Shown here: positions 63,027-64,000 of the stretch, one piece after another
Numbering within the stretch: position 1 is the stretch's first letter
Layout of the letters: each line of letters opens with the position of its first letter
NCBI RefSeq assembly: GCF_002379095.1
Contig: NZ_NBZV01000002.1
Coordinates: forward strand, 124,001-188,000
DNA from: Polaromonas sp. AER18D-145
GTDB taxonomy: Bacteria > Pseudomonadota > Gammaproteobacteria > Burkholderiales > Burkholderiaceae_C
Reading direction: 5' to 3'
DNA: 64,000 bases
Made by a program: the position numbers and the translations under genes
Notes under the pieces: model-generated
Told to the model about the DNA's origin: nothing
The model's input: the letters and a program-made list of their open reading frames with translations, nothing else
Database searches by the model: none

Positions 63027-64000
63027 ATGTCCCTGCTCCCCTACGCCCTCGCCCGCCCTTTTTTATTTGGGCTGGATCCGGAAACCGCCCATGAACTGAC
63101 CATGGCCTCGCTGGCCGGCACGCAACGCACGCCGCTGGCGCTGGCCTACTGCTCGGGCCGCGTGGACGACCCCCTCACCCTGGCCGGCCTGAAGTTTCCC
63201 AACCGCGTCGGGCTGGCCGCCGGGCTCGACAAGAATGCGCGCTGCATTGACGGGCTGGCCGCCATGGGTTTCGGGTTTGTCGAAGTCGGCACCGTCACGC
63301 CGAAAGCGCAGCCGGGCAACCCCAAGCCACGCATGTTCCGCCTGCCGCAGGCCAATGCACTGATCAACCGGCTCGGCTTCAACAACGACGGGCTGGACGC
63401 CTTCCTCGCCAATGTGCAGAAGTCCACGTTCCGCCGCCAGCGCGGCGCCAGCCCGCTGCTGCTGGGCCTGAACATTGGCAAGAATGCCGCCACGCCGATA
63501 GAGAACGCGGTGGACGACTACCTGATCTGTCTCGATGGCGTCTACCCGCATGCCGACTACGTGACCGTCAACATCTCCAGCCCCAACACCAAAAACCTGC
63601 GTGCGCTGCAAAGCGACGAGGCGCTGGACGCCCTGCTGGGCCGCATTGCCGAGCGCCGCGAAGCCCTCGCCCGGCAGCATGGCAAACACGTGCCGATTTT
63701 TGTGAAGATTGCGCCCGACCTCGACGAGGCGCAGGTCGAGGTGATTGCCGCCACCCTGAAACGCCACGGCATGGACGGCGTGGTGGCCACCAACACGACG
63801 CTGAGCCGCGACGCCGTCAGGGGCATGCCACATGCCGAAGAAGCCGGCGGCCTCAGCGGTGCGCCGGTGCTGGCCGCCAGCAACCGCGTCATCCGCCAGC
63901 TGCGCGCGGCGCTTGGCAAGGGTTTCCCCATCATCGGCGTGGGCGGCATCATGAGCGGCCGGGACGCCGTCTCCAAGATCGAGGCCGGCGCCGACGTGGT
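63027..64000 (+). CDS. pyrD: Dihydroorotate dehydrogenase (quinone), class 2 (3' partial)
   Basis: The gene starts at ATG 63027 ([19 protein letters not shown]) and runs off the window end after 324 codons; about 20-25 residues are missing. Class 2 features are an N-terminal membrane-associated helix, [14 protein letters not shown], the FMN and substrate region [31 protein letters not shown], and [11 protein letters not shown] with the catalytic Ser. It oxidises dihydroorotate to orotate in pyrimidine synthesis, passing electrons to quinone. Confidence 0.96.
   Translation, partial: MSLLPYALARPFLFGLDPETAHELTMASLAGTQRTPLALAYCSGRVDDPLTLAGLKFPNRVGLAAGLDKNARCIDGLAAMGFGFVEVGTVTPKAQPGNPKPRMFRLPQANALINRLGFNNDGLDAFLANVQKSTFRRQRGASPLLLGLNIGKNAATPIENAVDDYLICLDGVYPHADYVTVNISSPNTKNLRALQSDEALDALLGRIAERREALARQHGKHVPIFVKIAPDLDEAQVEVIAATLKRHGMDGVVATNTTLSRDAVRGMPHAEEAGGLSGAPVLAASNRVIRQLRAALGKGFPIIGVGGIMSGRDAVSKIEAGADV

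Overview
The window looks like a stretch of chromosome from a GC-rich betaproteobacterium of the order Burkholderiales, most likely family Comamonadaceae (a Polaromonas/Rhodoferax-like organism). This rests on the protein types, on the pst-pho gene order, and on dispersed intergenic repeats of a kind I associate with that family; no rRNA or tRNA gene is present to confirm it.

Region by region: 1-5064 holds the tail of an outer-membrane efflux gene, a lipoprotein gene, rpmE (type B L31), a GT-C type membrane glycosyltransferase and a MATE transporter. 5036-22946 is a phosphate block on the minus strand: pstS-pstC-pstA-pstB-phoU-phoB-phoR, then ppx (plus strand), ppk-sixA, and phoX followed by three tightly joined genes (OlsB-like acyltransferase, PlcP-like phosphoesterase, family 4 glycosyltransferase). 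Clear PhoB boxes lie ahead of pstS, ppk and phoX, and a weak one ahead of a fasciclin lipoprotein gene. Together they describe phosphate uptake, polyphosphate turnover, phosphate scavenging and probably replacement of phospholipids by phosphorus-free lipids.

23093-28446 is a likely defence locus: a TIR-domain protein and a small membrane protein face a 1349-residue protein that combines an XRE helix-turn-helix, an Mrr-like nuclease domain and a STAND-like ATPase with a long helical C-terminus. A frameshifted arsH remnant at 28715-28862 lies next to it. 28946-35793 is an arsenic-resistance locus (DsrE-like protein, arsH, two unrelated arsenate reductases, arsR, an ATP-grasp-like protein, arsB, MFS transporter), followed by a GNAT acetyltransferase.

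36702-46839 is an MdtABC-type RND drug-efflux operon with an outer-membrane factor. It is interrupted by a roughly 0.6 kb imperfect inverted repeat between the two pump genes. 47030-48351 has a 47-residue membrane protein, a YitT-family protein and a bacteriohemerythrin. 48539-57116 is core housekeeping: glmM, folP, ftsH, rlmE, yhbY, prlC and a periplasmic glutaredoxin-like protein. 57147-62218 is a four-carbon sugar-acid catabolic operon (ltnD-otnK-otnC-otnI) with a GntR/FCD regulator; repeat elements have entered the otnK reading frame. rpiA and the start of pyrD close the window.
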